DNA of 64,000 nucleotides from Actinomycetes bacterium. Lineage in GTDB: Bacteria > Actinomycetota > Actinomycetes > Actinomycetales > Actinomycetaceae. The stretch is from positions 27,629 through 91,628 of the forward strand of contig JAFAAX010000155.1 in the NCBI GenBank assembly GCA_023426345.1, in the 5' to 3' direction. The translations under genes and the position numbers were made by a program. A model generated the notes under the pieces. The model was not told where the DNA came from, searched no databases, and saw only the letters and a program-made list of their open reading frames with translations. Positions 8,196 to 16,259 of this stretch are shown in pieces (the stretch's first letter is position 1; the number at the start of each line of letters is the position of its first letter).

Positions 8196-9509
8196 TCAGA
8201 ACACGGTGACCACCGCGTATCCGATCCCGATCGTGGCGACCACCCAGACATAGGGAAGAAGCCTCTTGAGGATCGCGACGGGGTCGCAGCCGACGTAATT
8301 GCCCGTCCACACGTTCATCGTGTTGGTCGGATCGGCGGGGACGTTGATGCGGTCCAGGGAGAAGAACGCGCCGAAGACCGCCGCCGAGGGCAGCAGCCCG
8401 CTGGCCATCATGAGGCCGGCGATCCCGGATCCGAGGCCGTTGATGTGCAGCGGTCCGCGGTACAGCGACAGCGGCGCCAGAAGGATGAAGAACAAGGCGA
8501 AGGCCACCGCTGACGAGGGGGTGATCGCGTTGATGACGGGCGCCATGACGGCCGCCACCTGGGCGTTCGTCGTCGCGTTGAGGAGCATGCCGATGCCGAC
8601 GAACAGGATGATGGCGGGGCCCGCATCCGTGATTCCGTCGTAGCAGGTCTTCGTGAGCAGGCGGATCTTCTCCTGGAACCCGCCGACGGTGAACACAGAG
8701 ATCCAGATCAGAGAGACGATGAAGGCGGTGATCGCGGGCACGCTGAAGACCGCCACCAAGATGATGGGGATCAGCGGGGTGAGGAGCGCCAGCGGCGCGC
8801 GCCAGCCCTTGAGCATCGAGTTCCGCTCCGCGCTCCGCTCTGTGGCGGCGTTGCTGGCGGACATCCCGTAGCGGATCCCGCCTCTCTTGAACTCGACGAG
8901 GATCAGCACCAGCGTGGCCACCATGTTGACGCCCGCCATGATGAACGCATAGGGCCGGATCTCCGCGGTGGTGACACCGAAGATCGAGGAGAACAGCTGC
9001 CACTGCACCACATTGATCGCGATTCCGGTGGAGTACGACAGCAGGAAGATGCAGGCCGTGGACAGCGCCGGCACGCCGATGGTGAGGAAGATCGGCAAGG
9101 CGATCTGCCCGACCATGATGATGCCGCCCAGTCCGAACAGGACCGTGAACAGGGCGCTGATGACCACCGACAGGAGGAGCACGGTCACCAGCGGACGGTC
9201 GCCGCCCAGCTCGCCCGCCTTCTTGATGATCGACTCGGTGACTCCGGTCTTGTTGAGCATCTGGCCCAGCCATGACCCGAAGACGACGGCCATGAAGGTC
9301 GGGGCCAGCCGGACCGCGCCGTCCTCGATCACGGTCTTGACGAAGCCGACCTGTGTGCCGTCGGCGTCAGTGGCGAACGGTGCGACACCCGCGATGAGGC
9401 AGACCCCGACCGCCATCAGAGGAAGGGCGACGAGCGCCGGCAGTTTCCGCGTCACCATCAGGGCGACGACCGCTGCGAAGAATAAGAGGATGATGATGCT
9501 CTGCCACAT
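8196..9509 (-). CDS. Multi-pass carboxylate-type permease
   Basis: This 437-residue protein has about twelve hydrophobic segments, starting MWQSIIILLFFAAVVALM. Alternating helices and Gly/Thr-rich re-entrant-like segments (VVISALFTVLFGLGGIIM, GPAIILFVGIGMLLNATTN) resemble the ion-transporter superfamily that includes CitMHS, GntP and DcuC-type carriers. I cannot place it in one subfamily from sequence alone. ATG at 9509 has AGGA upstream. It lies between the FAD oxidoreductase and hydantoinase genes with 57-70 base gaps and probably imports the substrate of that pathway. Confidence 0.8.
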   Translation of the reverse strand: MWQSIIILLFFAAVVALMVTRKLPALVALPLMAVGVCLIAGVAPFATDADGTQVGFVKTVIEDGAVRLAPTFMAVVFGSWLGQMLNKTGVTESIIKKAGELGGDRPLVTVLLLSVVISALFTVLFGLGGIIMVGQIALPIFLTIGVPALSTACIFLLSYSTGIAINVVQWQLFSSIFGVTTAEIRPYAFIMAGVNMVATLVLILVEFKRGGIRYGMSASNAATERSAERNSMLKGWRAPLALLTPLIPIILVAVFSVPAITAFIVSLIWISVFTVGGFQEKIRLLTKTCYDGITDAGPAIILFVGIGMLLNATTNAQVAAVMAPVINAITPSSAVAFALFFILLAPLSLYRGPLHINGLGSGIAGLMMASGLLPSAAVFGAFFSLDRINVPADPTNTMNVWTGNYVGCDPVAILKRLLPYVWVVATIGIGYAVVTVF

Positions 9510-9578
9510 TGCAGATTCCTTTCAGGACGAGAACTTCATGGAGGGAACAGCGGAGGACCTCGGTGGCGGTCCTCGTCG

Positions 9579-11948
9579 TCACCGGGAGGCGAGGAGGATC
9601 TCCTCGTCCGGGCCGAACGGTGTCGGAGCGCAGACCGGCTCCTGATAGCAGCGGATCTCGTAGATTCCTGCCGAGGGATCCCCGTTGGTCGCCTGGACCA
9701 GCACCCTCAGCGCACAGGTGCGGACCGGGCGGGGGAGCGTGTGGACGACGCGGGTCGTCGTGTTGTTCCGGGCTCGGATGACGGTCGTCCACTCGCCGGA
9801 CTCCAAGACCTGGATCTCGTAGTCCGCGCAGACCTGCGGATCCCGGTAGAACGGCGGGTAGGCGTGGTACTCCCGCAGCACCTGGCCCTCGAACGTGAGC
9901 TGGACCTGGGAGATGGACTGCCGCGTGGGCCATCCCAGTTGCAGCCACTGCGGAAGAGGATCGGCGGGATCCGACCTCCAGACGTTCGGCGATGCGGAGG
10001 GGCGCGTCACGCCCGTCACGACGTTCTCCGGGGAGTAGCAGTCCTGGGTGGGCTCGATGCGGAAACTCAGCGTCGCGCCGCCGGCGAAGCGGCGGTACCG
10101 GCCGGGTTGAGCCTCATAGGTGGCCAGGTTGCCGGGGAGGACGTCCTCAGAGACGTGCCACTCGACGTCGGGGTTCGCGTCCACGTCCACCCGCACGTAT
10201 CCATGCGGGGGCAGGAGCGCCGAGTCCACGGCCGAGAGATCCCAGCGGATCCATTGCGGGCCGCCGGGTCGGACCTCGAGGGCGGTCTGGGCGAGCGGAG
10301 CACCGGGCTCCACGCGATAGTCCCAGATGCCATCCGCCACGTAGAGGCGCGCGGTGATCGTGGTCGCCGCGGCCGAGGAATTCGACAGGCAGAGCTCGAC
10401 GGCATCCAGCCGGGGGTCGGCGCCCACCGCGATCCACTGGGCGCATCTGCGCTCAAGCACTCCCGAGTAGGGGAACACCGGATGATCCGTCCACTGTCCC
10501 AGTCCCGCCAGTCGGCTCGGGGAGAAGGGCCCCGTGCCCCGGAGGAGCTCCTGGCTCGAGGCGCTGATCGAGGCCGATCGGGCCAGGTCCAGCGCGTCCT
10601 GATTGGAGCCGTTGGGCAGGAAGCACCCGTCGCGCAGCAGGACCTGCTGGATCTCCCCGACGTGCTCCTGTCGGGTGGACTCGAGGTCGGCCCCGTGCGC
10701 AAGCGCGATGGCGGCCGCTGTGCCGGCCGCCTGGCCCATTGTCGCGCACGTGCTCATCACGCGGATGGAGCCCATGGCGGCGTGAGTCGCGCTGACATTC
10801 CTGCCCGCCATCAGCAGGTTGTCGACATCGCGACAGATGAGGATGCTCAAGGGGATCCCGAACGGGCCGACATAGGTCTTGACCGCGTACTCGGACGTGG
10901 GATCCAGATGACGGGCGTTCAAGGGCTCCGACGTGTCCGCGAGAAGGCCCCCCAGCGTGTGTAGATCGACGTACCACCCGCCATAGGCCACCTCGTCCTC
11001 GAAGACCCGCCGATCGACGAGGTCGTTCTCCGTCAGGATGGACCGTCCGATCAGACGTCGCGTCTCACGTTTTCCCGGGACCTGTCCGACCCAGTCGAGT
11101 GCCAGATTCCGGGCCTTGTCCTTCAGGGAGGGGTCGCGATTCTTGATGTAGTCCCAGATGCCCAGCACGTGGCGCGTGAGCTCGTGCCGGAGCGCCTCGT
11201 TGTCGTGCAGGGTGTCCCACGGCGGACCGATCTCGATCCACCAGTAGCCCGAGCGCAGTGTCTTCGGCACGCGTCCGCCCTCGTAGAAGAACGAGGGGTC
11301 GTCATAGCGCACGGCCCAGTCCGGCGCCGTGAAGGAGACGGGATGGCCGACGTCGACCGTCTTGAAGTGGAGGGAGCTGCCCATCACCTCGTCCGAGCGC
11401 TCCTCCGGAGCGTGCGGTTCGCCGAACTCGGACCTGGACTCGGTGCCGGCCATCGACTCCGCGCCGGACAGGTCTCCGACCGTGCCATCGCCGGTGCAAT
11501 CGATGAAGAAGGAGGCGTGCAGTCGGAGGATGGTCTCCGCGTTGGCCACGCGGGCGACGACCTCGCGGATCGAGCGCCCGTCCATCCCGACGTGCTCGAC
11601 GGCCGTGTTGAGATGGAGGGTCAGCCCGTCGGTGCGCATCGCCAGGTCGTACAGGGTGAGATCCCAGACCGAGTTCGTCCATCCGTTCTCCATGATGGGC
11701 TCGTGATTGGCGGCTCTCTCTGCCGTCAGGGCCTCGGCGACGATCCCCGTCTCGCGGGCGTAGGCATGGAACGCCGCGGCGCCGTGGGGCGTCACGCGGA
11801 TCTCCGAGGACGAGTTGCCCCCCAGGACCGGCCGGTCCTGGACCAGGCAGGTGCGGGCGCCGTGGCGGGCGGCCGCGATCGCCGCGCTCACCCCCGCCAG
11901 CCCTCCCCCGCACACCACCACGTCGTAGGTTTCCTCCACTGTCCTCAC
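9579..11948 (-). CDS. FAD-dependent oxidoreductase with C-terminal accessory domain
   Basis: This is a 789-residue flavoprotein of the FAD_oxidored (PF12831-like) type. The dinucleotide-binding motif VVCGGGLAGVSAAIAAARHG opens the protein. An acidic ribose-binding region, SFFIDCTGDG (about residue 150) and LMAGRNVSATHAAMGSIRVM (about residue 380) complete the FAD fold. The C-terminal third is rich in Trp/Tyr beta-strands and looks like a carbohydrate-binding or discoidin-like module. No signal peptide is seen, so it is cytoplasmic. It starts with GTG at 11948, eight bases after GGAGG. It is the first gene of the operon controlled by the divergent LacI regulator. The substrate is unknown; sugars or sugar acids are plausible. 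Confidence 0.82.
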   Translation of the reverse strand: MRTVEETYDVVVCGGGLAGVSAAIAAARHGARTCLVQDRPVLGGNSSSEIRVTPHGAAAFHAYARETGIVAEALTAERAANHEPIMENGWTNSVWDLTLYDLAMRTDGLTLHLNTAVEHVGMDGRSIREVVARVANAETILRLHASFFIDCTGDGTVGDLSGAESMAGTESRSEFGEPHAPEERSDEVMGSSLHFKTVDVGHPVSFTAPDWAVRYDDPSFFYEGGRVPKTLRSGYWWIEIGPPWDTLHDNEALRHELTRHVLGIWDYIKNRDPSLKDKARNLALDWVGQVPGKRETRRLIGRSILTENDLVDRRVFEDEVAYGGWYVDLHTLGGLLADTSEPLNARHLDPTSEYAVKTYVGPFGIPLSILICRDVDNLLMAGRNVSATHAAMGSIRVMSTCATMGQAAGTAAAIALAHGADLESTRQEHVGEIQQVLLRDGCFLPNGSNQDALDLARSASISASSQELLRGTGPFSPSRLAGLGQWTDHPVFPYSGVLERRCAQWIAVGADPRLDAVELCLSNSSAAATTITARLYVADGIWDYRVEPGAPLAQTALEVRPGGPQWIRWDLSAVDSALLPPHGYVRVDVDANPDVEWHVSEDVLPGNLATYEAQPGRYRRFAGGATLSFRIEPTQDCYSPENVVTGVTRPSASPNVWRSDPADPLPQWLQLGWPTRQSISQVQLTFEGQVLREYHAYPPFYRDPQVCADYEIQVLESGEWTTVIRARNNTTTRVVHTLPRPVRTCALRVLVQATNGDPSAGIYEIRCYQEPVCAPTPFGPDEEILLASR

Positions 11949-12051
11949 GGATCCAGCCTCCTCGCCGTCTCGTTCCTGTCATTCCTGATCATCGCCGCCG
12001 GCACCCTGCGCATCAGGCCATGCCGGCCGGTTCGTTGACGCGCCACTTCAT

Positions 12052-12069
12052 AGTTGAAGCGCTTCAACT
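12052..12069. promoter_or_regulatory. LacI-family operator (perfect 18-bp palindrome)
   Basis: AGTTGAAGCGCTTCAACT is perfectly symmetric around a central CG, the hallmark of LacI/PurR-type operators. It lies in the divergent gap between the FAD oxidoreductase and LacI-type regulator genes. It is about ten bases downstream of the leftward -10, so it overlaps the expected transcription start. That is the classical position for repression of the leftward operon. Confidence 0.85.
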
Positions 12070-12078
12070 TCGGCATAG

Positions 12079-12107
12079 CATATACCGTGGTGTTGCCAAT
12101 CCGTCAA
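12079..12107 (-). promoter_or_regulatory. Sigma-A-type promoter for the FAD oxidoreductase operon
   Basis: On the minus strand TTGACG (12107-12102) and TATATG (12084-12079) are separated by 17 bases. Transcription would start near 12072-12070, at the edge of the palindrome, and read into the gene starting at 11948. On the plus strand TATACC at 12081 may serve the regulator gene. Confidence 0.65.
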
Positions 12108-12119
12108 GGAGGACCATCA

Positions 12120-13139
12120 ATGTCCAGACATAGCCGTCCAAGTCTGGCCGATGTCGCCCGGAAGGCGGGGGTGTCCCCCGCACTCGCCTCGCTCGCGCTG
12201 AGGCACAAGCCCGGCCCGTCGGAGGCCAGCAGAAGGGCCGTCCTCCTGGCCGCGGACAGTCTGGGATACCGGGTCAACACGATGGCCAGCCTCCTCGCCA
12301 AGAACCGGACGCACCTCATCGGCGCCGCGCTCAACCTCTCCCAGAGCTTCCACGTCGAGGCGATCGACCACGTCTACCAGGTCGCCGAGGACATGGGATA
12401 CAACGTCCTGCTCAGCGCCGTCACCGCGTCGATGCCCCTCGATCGTGCCGCCGCCGCGCTGATCAGCGGGTCCTGCGAGGGCGTGCTGATCGTCGGCATG
12501 CACTCCGTCCCCCCGCTCCTCCTCACGCCGCCGACGGACATTCCCGTCGCCGTGATCGGACATGCCCTCTCAGACGGCACGTTCGACGTCGTCCGGACGG
12601 CCGGCGATGTCGGCGTGAGGGAGGCGGTCGACCACCTGGCCGCCCTGGGCCACACACGCATCGCCCACATCGACGGCGGTGAGCGCTCCGGGTCCGACGA
12701 GCGACGCCGCGGATACGTCGCCGGAATGACGAGCCATGGCTGGGAGCGCCTGATCCGCGTGTGTCCGGGTGGAAACAGCGAGGAGGACGGCCTGGCGGGC
12801 GCCCGGACGCTGCTGCGGGACGACCCCTCGCTCACCGCGATCATCTGCTACAACGACTCCTGCGCGATCGGCGCGTTCCAGGCGGCGCACGAGGCCGGCC
12901 TGAGGATCCCGGAGGACCTCTCGATCGTCGGATACGACAACACCCCGATCGCCCAGACGAGCCACTTCGACCTCACGACGGTGGCGCAGGACATCCCTCG
13001 ACTGACCGCGATCGCCGTCCGTCAACTGATCGCCTCAATCGAGGATCCCGGCCGGGCCAGGGGCGAGACGGTTCTCCCGCCGCACCTCATCGTCCGCTCG
13101 ACGACGGGGCCCGCGCGGCTCGCCCCCGCCGAGGGATGA
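12120..13139 (+). CDS. LacI family transcriptional regulator
   Basis: This is a 339-residue repressor. The N-terminal helix-turn-helix reads SLADVARKAGVSPALASLALR, followed by the hinge region ASLLAKNRTHLIG. A periplasmic-binding-protein-like effector domain has GVLIVG, YNDSCAIGAFQAAHEAG and the family hallmark IPEDLSIVGYDNTPIA. ATG at 12120 has a strong AAGGAGG six to seven bases upstream; the longer frame from 12054 would start inside the operator and is rejected. It most likely represses the divergent FAD oxidoreductase-permease-hydantoinase operon and its own gene. The inducer is presumably the pathway substrate. Whether it also controls the inositol-like genes downstream is unknown. Confidence 0.93.
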   Translation: MSRHSRPSLADVARKAGVSPALASLALRHKPGPSEASRRAVLLAADSLGYRVNTMASLLAKNRTHLIGAALNLSQSFHVEAIDHVYQVAEDMGYNVLLSAVTASMPLDRAAAALISGSCEGVLIVGMHSVPPLLLTPPTDIPVAVIGHALSDGTFDVVRTAGDVGVREAVDHLAALGHTRIAHIDGGERSGSDERRRGYVAGMTSHGWERLIRVCPGGNSEEDGLAGARTLLRDDPSLTAIICYNDSCAIGAFQAAHEAGLRIPEDLSIVGYDNTPIAQTSHFDLTTVAQDIPRLTAIAVRQLIASIEDPGRARGETVLPPHLIVRSTTGPARLAPAEG

Positions 13140-13176
13140 CGACCTTCTGGTCGTCGCCATACTTTGTTCTAACGTG

Positions 13177-13210
13177 TATGATCGCGAACTGACATGACGG
13201 ATTGCCGTCA
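13177..13210 (+). promoter_or_regulatory. Candidate -10 and operator upstream of iolG-like gene
   Basis: TATGAT (13177-13182) is a good -10 but no convincing -35 is seen. Twelve bases downstream the 16-base inverted repeat TGACGGATTGCCGTCA (arms 13195-13200 and 13205-13210) precedes the ribosome-binding site. Its position suits a repressor of the dehydrogenase-isomerase pair, and its sequence differs from the 12052 operator. Confidence 0.45.
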
Positions 13211-13240
13211 CTCTGATCGTCTCCCACAAGGAAGTGCTCC

Positions 13241-14239
13241 ATGATCGGTATCGGTCTCATCGGCGCGGGACGGATCGCGCGCGTCCACGCCCGCTCCGTC
13301 GCGCAGAACCCCGCCACCCGGCTGGCGCTGGTCGGCGACGTGATCGCCGCGTCCGCAGAGGAGGTCGCCACCGCCTACGGGGCGCGCTCCACCGCCGACG
13401 TCGACGCGGTCTTCACCGACCCCGACGTCGACGCGGTCATCATCTGCTCCCCCACGCCGCTCCACGTCGACCACATCGTGGCGGCCGCCAGGGCCGGCAA
13501 GCCAGCGCTGTGCGAGAAGCCCGTGGCCATGGACCTCGCCGCCGTTGACGGCCTGCGTGCGCGCCTGGCCGAGCTGGACGGCCCCGCACCGATCGTCATG
13601 ATGGGCTTCAACCGCCGCTTCGACCCCTCTTTCAGCGCGATCCACGCTGCCGTCGCAGCCGGCGAGATCGGACCGCTTGAGCAGCTCACGATCGTCTCCC
13701 GCGATCCCTCGGCACCGCCGAAGGAGTACATCGCGGTGTCCGGCGGCATCTTCAAGGACATGACCATCCACGACTTCGACATGGCCCGCTTCTTCCTGGG
13801 CGACATTGCGACCGTGTCGGCCCTGGGCCAGCACCTCGACCCGGAACTGGCCGACACCGGCGACTACGACGGCGCCGTCATCACGCTGACCAGCGCCGCA
13901 GGGGCCTCCGCCACGATCACGAACTCCCGTCACTGCGCCTCCGGGTACGACCAGCGCCTGGAGGCCTTCGGAACGCTCGGCTCCCTCACCGCCGACAACG
14001 TTCGGCCCACGACCGTGCGACGGAACACCGCGATCGTGACCGAGGCGCAGGACCCCTACCTCGACTTCTTCCTCCAACGCTACGAGGCCGCCTACGCGAA
14101 CGAGCTCAACGCCTTCGTCGACGCCGTACAGTCCGGGGTTGCCCCGAACCCGAGCATCGAGGATGGCGCCGCCGCCCTGAGCGTCGCTGAGGCGGCGGCC
14201 GAGTCCGCCCGCACCGGGGCCGTCATCCACCTCGATTGA
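13241..14239 (+). CDS. iolG: Inositol 2-dehydrogenase-like oxidoreductase
   Basis: This 332-residue Gfo/Idh/MocA protein closely matches the myo-inositol 2-dehydrogenase pattern. The Rossmann motif GLIGAGRIARVHAR comes first, then CEKPVAMDL (Lys of the EKP motif, about residue 97) and MGFNRRFDPSF. SRDPSAPP, GGIFKDMTIHDFDM and CASGYDQRLEAFG follow; these last three are characteristic of IolG. The predicted reaction is NAD-dependent oxidation of myo-inositol to 2-keto-myo-inositol in the cytoplasm. ATG at 13241 has AAGGAA upstream. The stop codon TGA lies inside a DEG repeat (GATTGACGAGG), so the repeat forms the gene's 3' end. The isomerase gene follows in the same direction. Confidence 0.8.
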   Translation: MIGIGLIGAGRIARVHARSVAQNPATRLALVGDVIAASAEEVATAYGARSTADVDAVFTDPDVDAVIICSPTPLHVDHIVAAARAGKPALCEKPVAMDLAAVDGLRARLAELDGPAPIVMMGFNRRFDPSFSAIHAAVAAGEIGPLEQLTIVSRDPSAPPKEYIAVSGGIFKDMTIHDFDMARFFLGDIATVSALGQHLDPELADTGDYDGAVITLTSAAGASATITNSRHCASGYDQRLEAFGTLGSLTADNVRPTTVRRNTAIVTEAQDPYLDFFLQRYEAAYANELNAFVDAVQSGVAPNPSIEDGAAALSVAEAAAESARTGAVIHLD

Positions 14240-14363
14240 CGAGGACGCCCCCTCCCCGAACGCCTGGGCTCTCGGAGGGGCTGCCACACCGCGAGGCCCG
14301 TGGGGCGGGACGACCCGGCCCACCAACGGACCCGCCCCGGCGCAGCCGGGGCCGTCCTCGTCC
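14233..14363. repeat. DEG palindromic repeat, copy between iolG-like and isomerase genes
   Basis: The left arm GATTGACGAGGACG begins in the last codons of the upstream gene. The right arm GGGGCCGTCCTCGTC ends at about 14362. The interior is GC-rich with smaller stems (CCCCGGCGCAGCCGGGG). This is one of about 24 related sites in the window, and this copy supplies the stop codon of the upstream gene. Confidence 0.8.
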
Positions 14364-14408
14364 CTCATCCACCGCACCACCACGTCACCGCTATCGAAGG
14401 AGAAACCC

Positions 14409-15272
14409 ATGCGCATCGCCGGAGCCCCCATTTCCTGGGGCGTGTGCGAGGTCCCCGGTTGGGGATACCAGATGGCCCCTGAGAGGGTCCTCACCGAGAT
14501 GAAGCAACTCGGACTCACCGCCACCGAGTTCGGACCGCAGGGCTGGCTTCCGGTGGAGCCGGCGGCCCGCGCCGCTGCCGTCAGCGGATACGGTCTGACC
14601 CCCGTCGGCGCCTTCTTCCTGGCTGTCATGCACGATCCCGGCGTCGACCCGATGCCTGCCGTCGAGCGCGAGCTCGACGCCTTCGAGGTCGCGGGCGGCG
14701 ACTACCTGATCCTGGCCTGCGATTCCGGCCGCGACGGATATGACGCCCGTCCCGTCCTCGACGAGGTCGGCTGGAAGACCCTGTTCGACAATCTCGTGAA
14801 GATCCGCGACTACGCCGCGTCCCGCGGGGTCACCGCCTGCGTCCACCCCCACTGGGGCACGATGATTCAGAACGTCGAGGAGGTCGAGAAGCTCCTCGAC
14901 GAGACCGACATGGGCCTGTGCCTGGACACCGGCCACCTCGCAGCCGGCGGCGCCGACGTGGTCAGCCTGGTCCAGAAGTACGCCGACCGCGTGAAGATCG
15001 TCCACGCCAAGGACGTCCACCGGGACATGACCGACAAGCTCCTCACCGGTGAGCTCGCCTGGTCCGACGGCGTCAAAGCCGGGATGTTCGCCCCCATCGG
15101 CCAAGGCGACATCGACTTCGCGGCTGTCGTCGCTGCCCTGGATGGCGTCGGGTTCGACGGCTACTACGTCCTCGAGCAGGACATCATGCTCGACGCGGAG
15201 CCGCCCGCAGGCTCCGGCCCCATCGACAACGCCAGGATCTCCTTCGAGGCGCTGAAGGCGCTGGCCGGGTAG
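14409..15272 (+). CDS. IolE/IolH-like sugar isomerase/epimerase (TIM barrel)
   Basis: This 287-residue xylose-isomerase-like TIM-barrel protein starts MRIAGAPISWGVCEVPGWG, the signature shared by IolE-type 2-keto-myo-inositol dehydratases and related IolH proteins. Metal-ligand candidates are the Glu/Asp/His residues in TEFGPQGW, CVHPHWGT, LDTGH and VHAKDV, arranged as in the family. Following an IolG-like dehydrogenase, it probably acts on the resulting inosose by dehydration or isomerisation. ATG at 14409 has GAAGGAG upstream. The 169-base gap to the dehydrogenase gene is filled by a DEG repeat. The remaining inositol genes (iolB, iolC, iolD) are not in the window. Confidence 0.82.
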   Translation: MRIAGAPISWGVCEVPGWGYQMAPERVLTEMKQLGLTATEFGPQGWLPVEPAARAAAVSGYGLTPVGAFFLAVMHDPGVDPMPAVERELDAFEVAGGDYLILACDSGRDGYDARPVLDEVGWKTLFDNLVKIRDYAASRGVTACVHPHWGTMIQNVEEVEKLLDETDMGLCLDTGHLAAGGADVVSLVQKYADRVKIVHAKDVHRDMTDKLLTGELAWSDGVKAGMFAPIGQGDIDFAAVVAALDGVGFDGYYVLEQDIMLDAEPPAGSGPIDNARISFEALKALAG

Positions 15273-15298
15273 GGCACTGGCCGGAGGACTCTCCGGAC

Positions 15299-15406
15299 AG
15301 CCGAGGCGACAATGACCTGATCCGCCGTGTCGCCTCGGCTTCCTCCTGGACCCGCACGAGACTCGAGGTGACAACGGCCTGATCCCGCCGTGTCACCTCG
15401 AGTCTC
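15299..15406 (+). terminator. Two tandem hairpins with related loops after the isomerase gene
   Basis: Hairpin 1 has 13-base perfect arms (15299-15311 and 15328-15340, core CCGAGGCGACA). Hairpin 2 has 16-base perfect arms (15358-15373 and 15391-15406, core CTCGAGGTGACA). The loops, 16 and 17 bases, share CCTGATCC(C)GCCG, so the two are diverged copies of one element whose arms have changed in a compensated way. No T-tract follows. A termination or mRNA-end-protecting role is inferred from position. Confidence 0.65.
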
Positions 15407-15545
15407 TTCGGCTACGGGCATCAACGAAGTCTGCTCCCATCAGACGCCGACCAGGAGGCGCGGCACGACGGCCAACGGGTCGACTGCCCTCACGGGGCTG
15501 CCGCCCCCCTCGCCGTCAGACCTTCCCGCGATTCCTTACATCTCC

Positions 15546-15551
15546 TATGCT
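15546..15551 (+). promoter_or_regulatory. Leaderless-type -10 for the antitoxin gene
   Basis: TATGCT is followed by six bases and then ATG at 15558, with no Shine-Dalgarno. The spacing predicts that transcription starts at or next to the start codon, giving a leaderless mRNA. Confidence 0.6.
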
Positions 15552-15557
15552 CCTTGT

Positions 15558-15824
15558 ATGAGCACCACGACGTACGCCACGTTGACGTCCAAGGGGCAGC
15601 TGACCCTGCCGGCGGAGGCCCGCCGAGAGCTCCATCTCAAGGCGGGGCAGAAGCTCGCCCTCCACGTCGAGGGCGACCGCTTGATCATTGACGCGCCCGC
15701 CGACCTCGAATCCGTCCGCACCCAGTTGCGCGAGGAAGCGGAAGCCGCCGGGACATGGGGCACGATCCCGCACTCGGGCGACGGATGGGAAGCGCACGTG
15801 AAGGAGCGCTATCGGCGCGGTTGA
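15558..15824 (+). CDS. AbrB/MazE-type antitoxin
   Basis: This 88-residue protein has an N-terminal swapped-hairpin AbrB domain (YATLTSKGQLTLPAEARRE, then KAGQKLALHVEGDRL). An acidic C-terminal helix and a tail IPHSGDGWEAHVKE follow and probably bind the toxin. It would repress its own promoter and neutralise the PIN toxin whose gene overlaps its 3' end. The longer frame upstream (from 15390) is rejected because ATG at 15558 gives the canonical AbrB start and sits behind a leaderless-type -10. The same PHSGDGWEA tail recurs in the antitoxin remnant at 16941-17198. Confidence 0.85.
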   Translation: MSTTTYATLTSKGQLTLPAEARRELHLKAGQKLALHVEGDRLIIDAPADLESVRTQLREEAEAAGTWGTIPHSGDGWEAHVKERYRRG

Positions 15825-16203
15825 CACGAACGCCCTGCTGCGATGGCTCCTGCGCGATGTCCCCGAGCAGGCTGATGCGGCAGAGGCGCTGATCCGGGGC
15901 GGACGCTCGCGCCGCATCGATGATGCGGCCCTCATCGAGGTCGTCGACGTTCTCCAGACCGTCATGGGATCGAGCAGAGGAGCGATCGCCCGGGCCCTCG
16001 ACGTTCTCATCGCTCAAGCCAGCCTCGACCTCGATCGTCCCTTGTGGTCCGAGATCGCGCGCACGTATGTCACCCACTCGAAGCTGTCCGTCGTCGACAT
16101 CTACCTGGCGCTGAGAACTCGCGACAACAGAACGGCACCGCTCCATACCGTCGACCGTCACCTTGCTGGCCAACTGCCAGAGGCGAGCCTTTTGGGGAGC
16201 TGA
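15811..16203 (+). CDS. PIN-domain toxin (VapC-like) with non-canonical ATC start
   Basis: This 130-residue PIN-domain ribonuclease overlaps the antitoxin stop by 14 bases. Acidic residues expected for metal binding are visible in AVDTNALLR (residue 5 Asp), ALIEVVDVL (Glu), VVDIYLA (Asp) and HTVDRHLA (Asp). The frame has a stop at 15799-15801 and then no ATG, GTG, TTG or CTG before the DTN motif. The codon aligning with the family's initiator Met is ATC at 15811, with AAGGAG four bases upstream. Reading it as Met gives MGAVDTNALLRWLL, matching the usual M-x-A-[IV]-D-T-N start. It is either initiated at AUC through coupling, or inactivated by an ATG-to-ATC change. Confidence 0.75.
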   Translation: MGAVDTNALLRWLLRDVPEQADAAEALIRGGRSRRIDDAALIEVVDVLQTVMGSSRGAIARALDVLIAQASLDLDRPLWSEIARTYVTHSKLSVVDIYLALRTRDNRTAPLHTVDRHLAGQLPEASLLGS

Positions 16204-16259
16204 TGCTCAGCCGGCGCCCGGGAAGGCGCCCCGCCCTCCGGAAGGATGAGAAGGATCGG

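Noticed and set aside
8146..9273. Leftward 375-codon frame overlapping the permease gene
   Set aside because: It is the alternative frame of the same strand with His/Arg-rich composition; the permease frame has clear helices.
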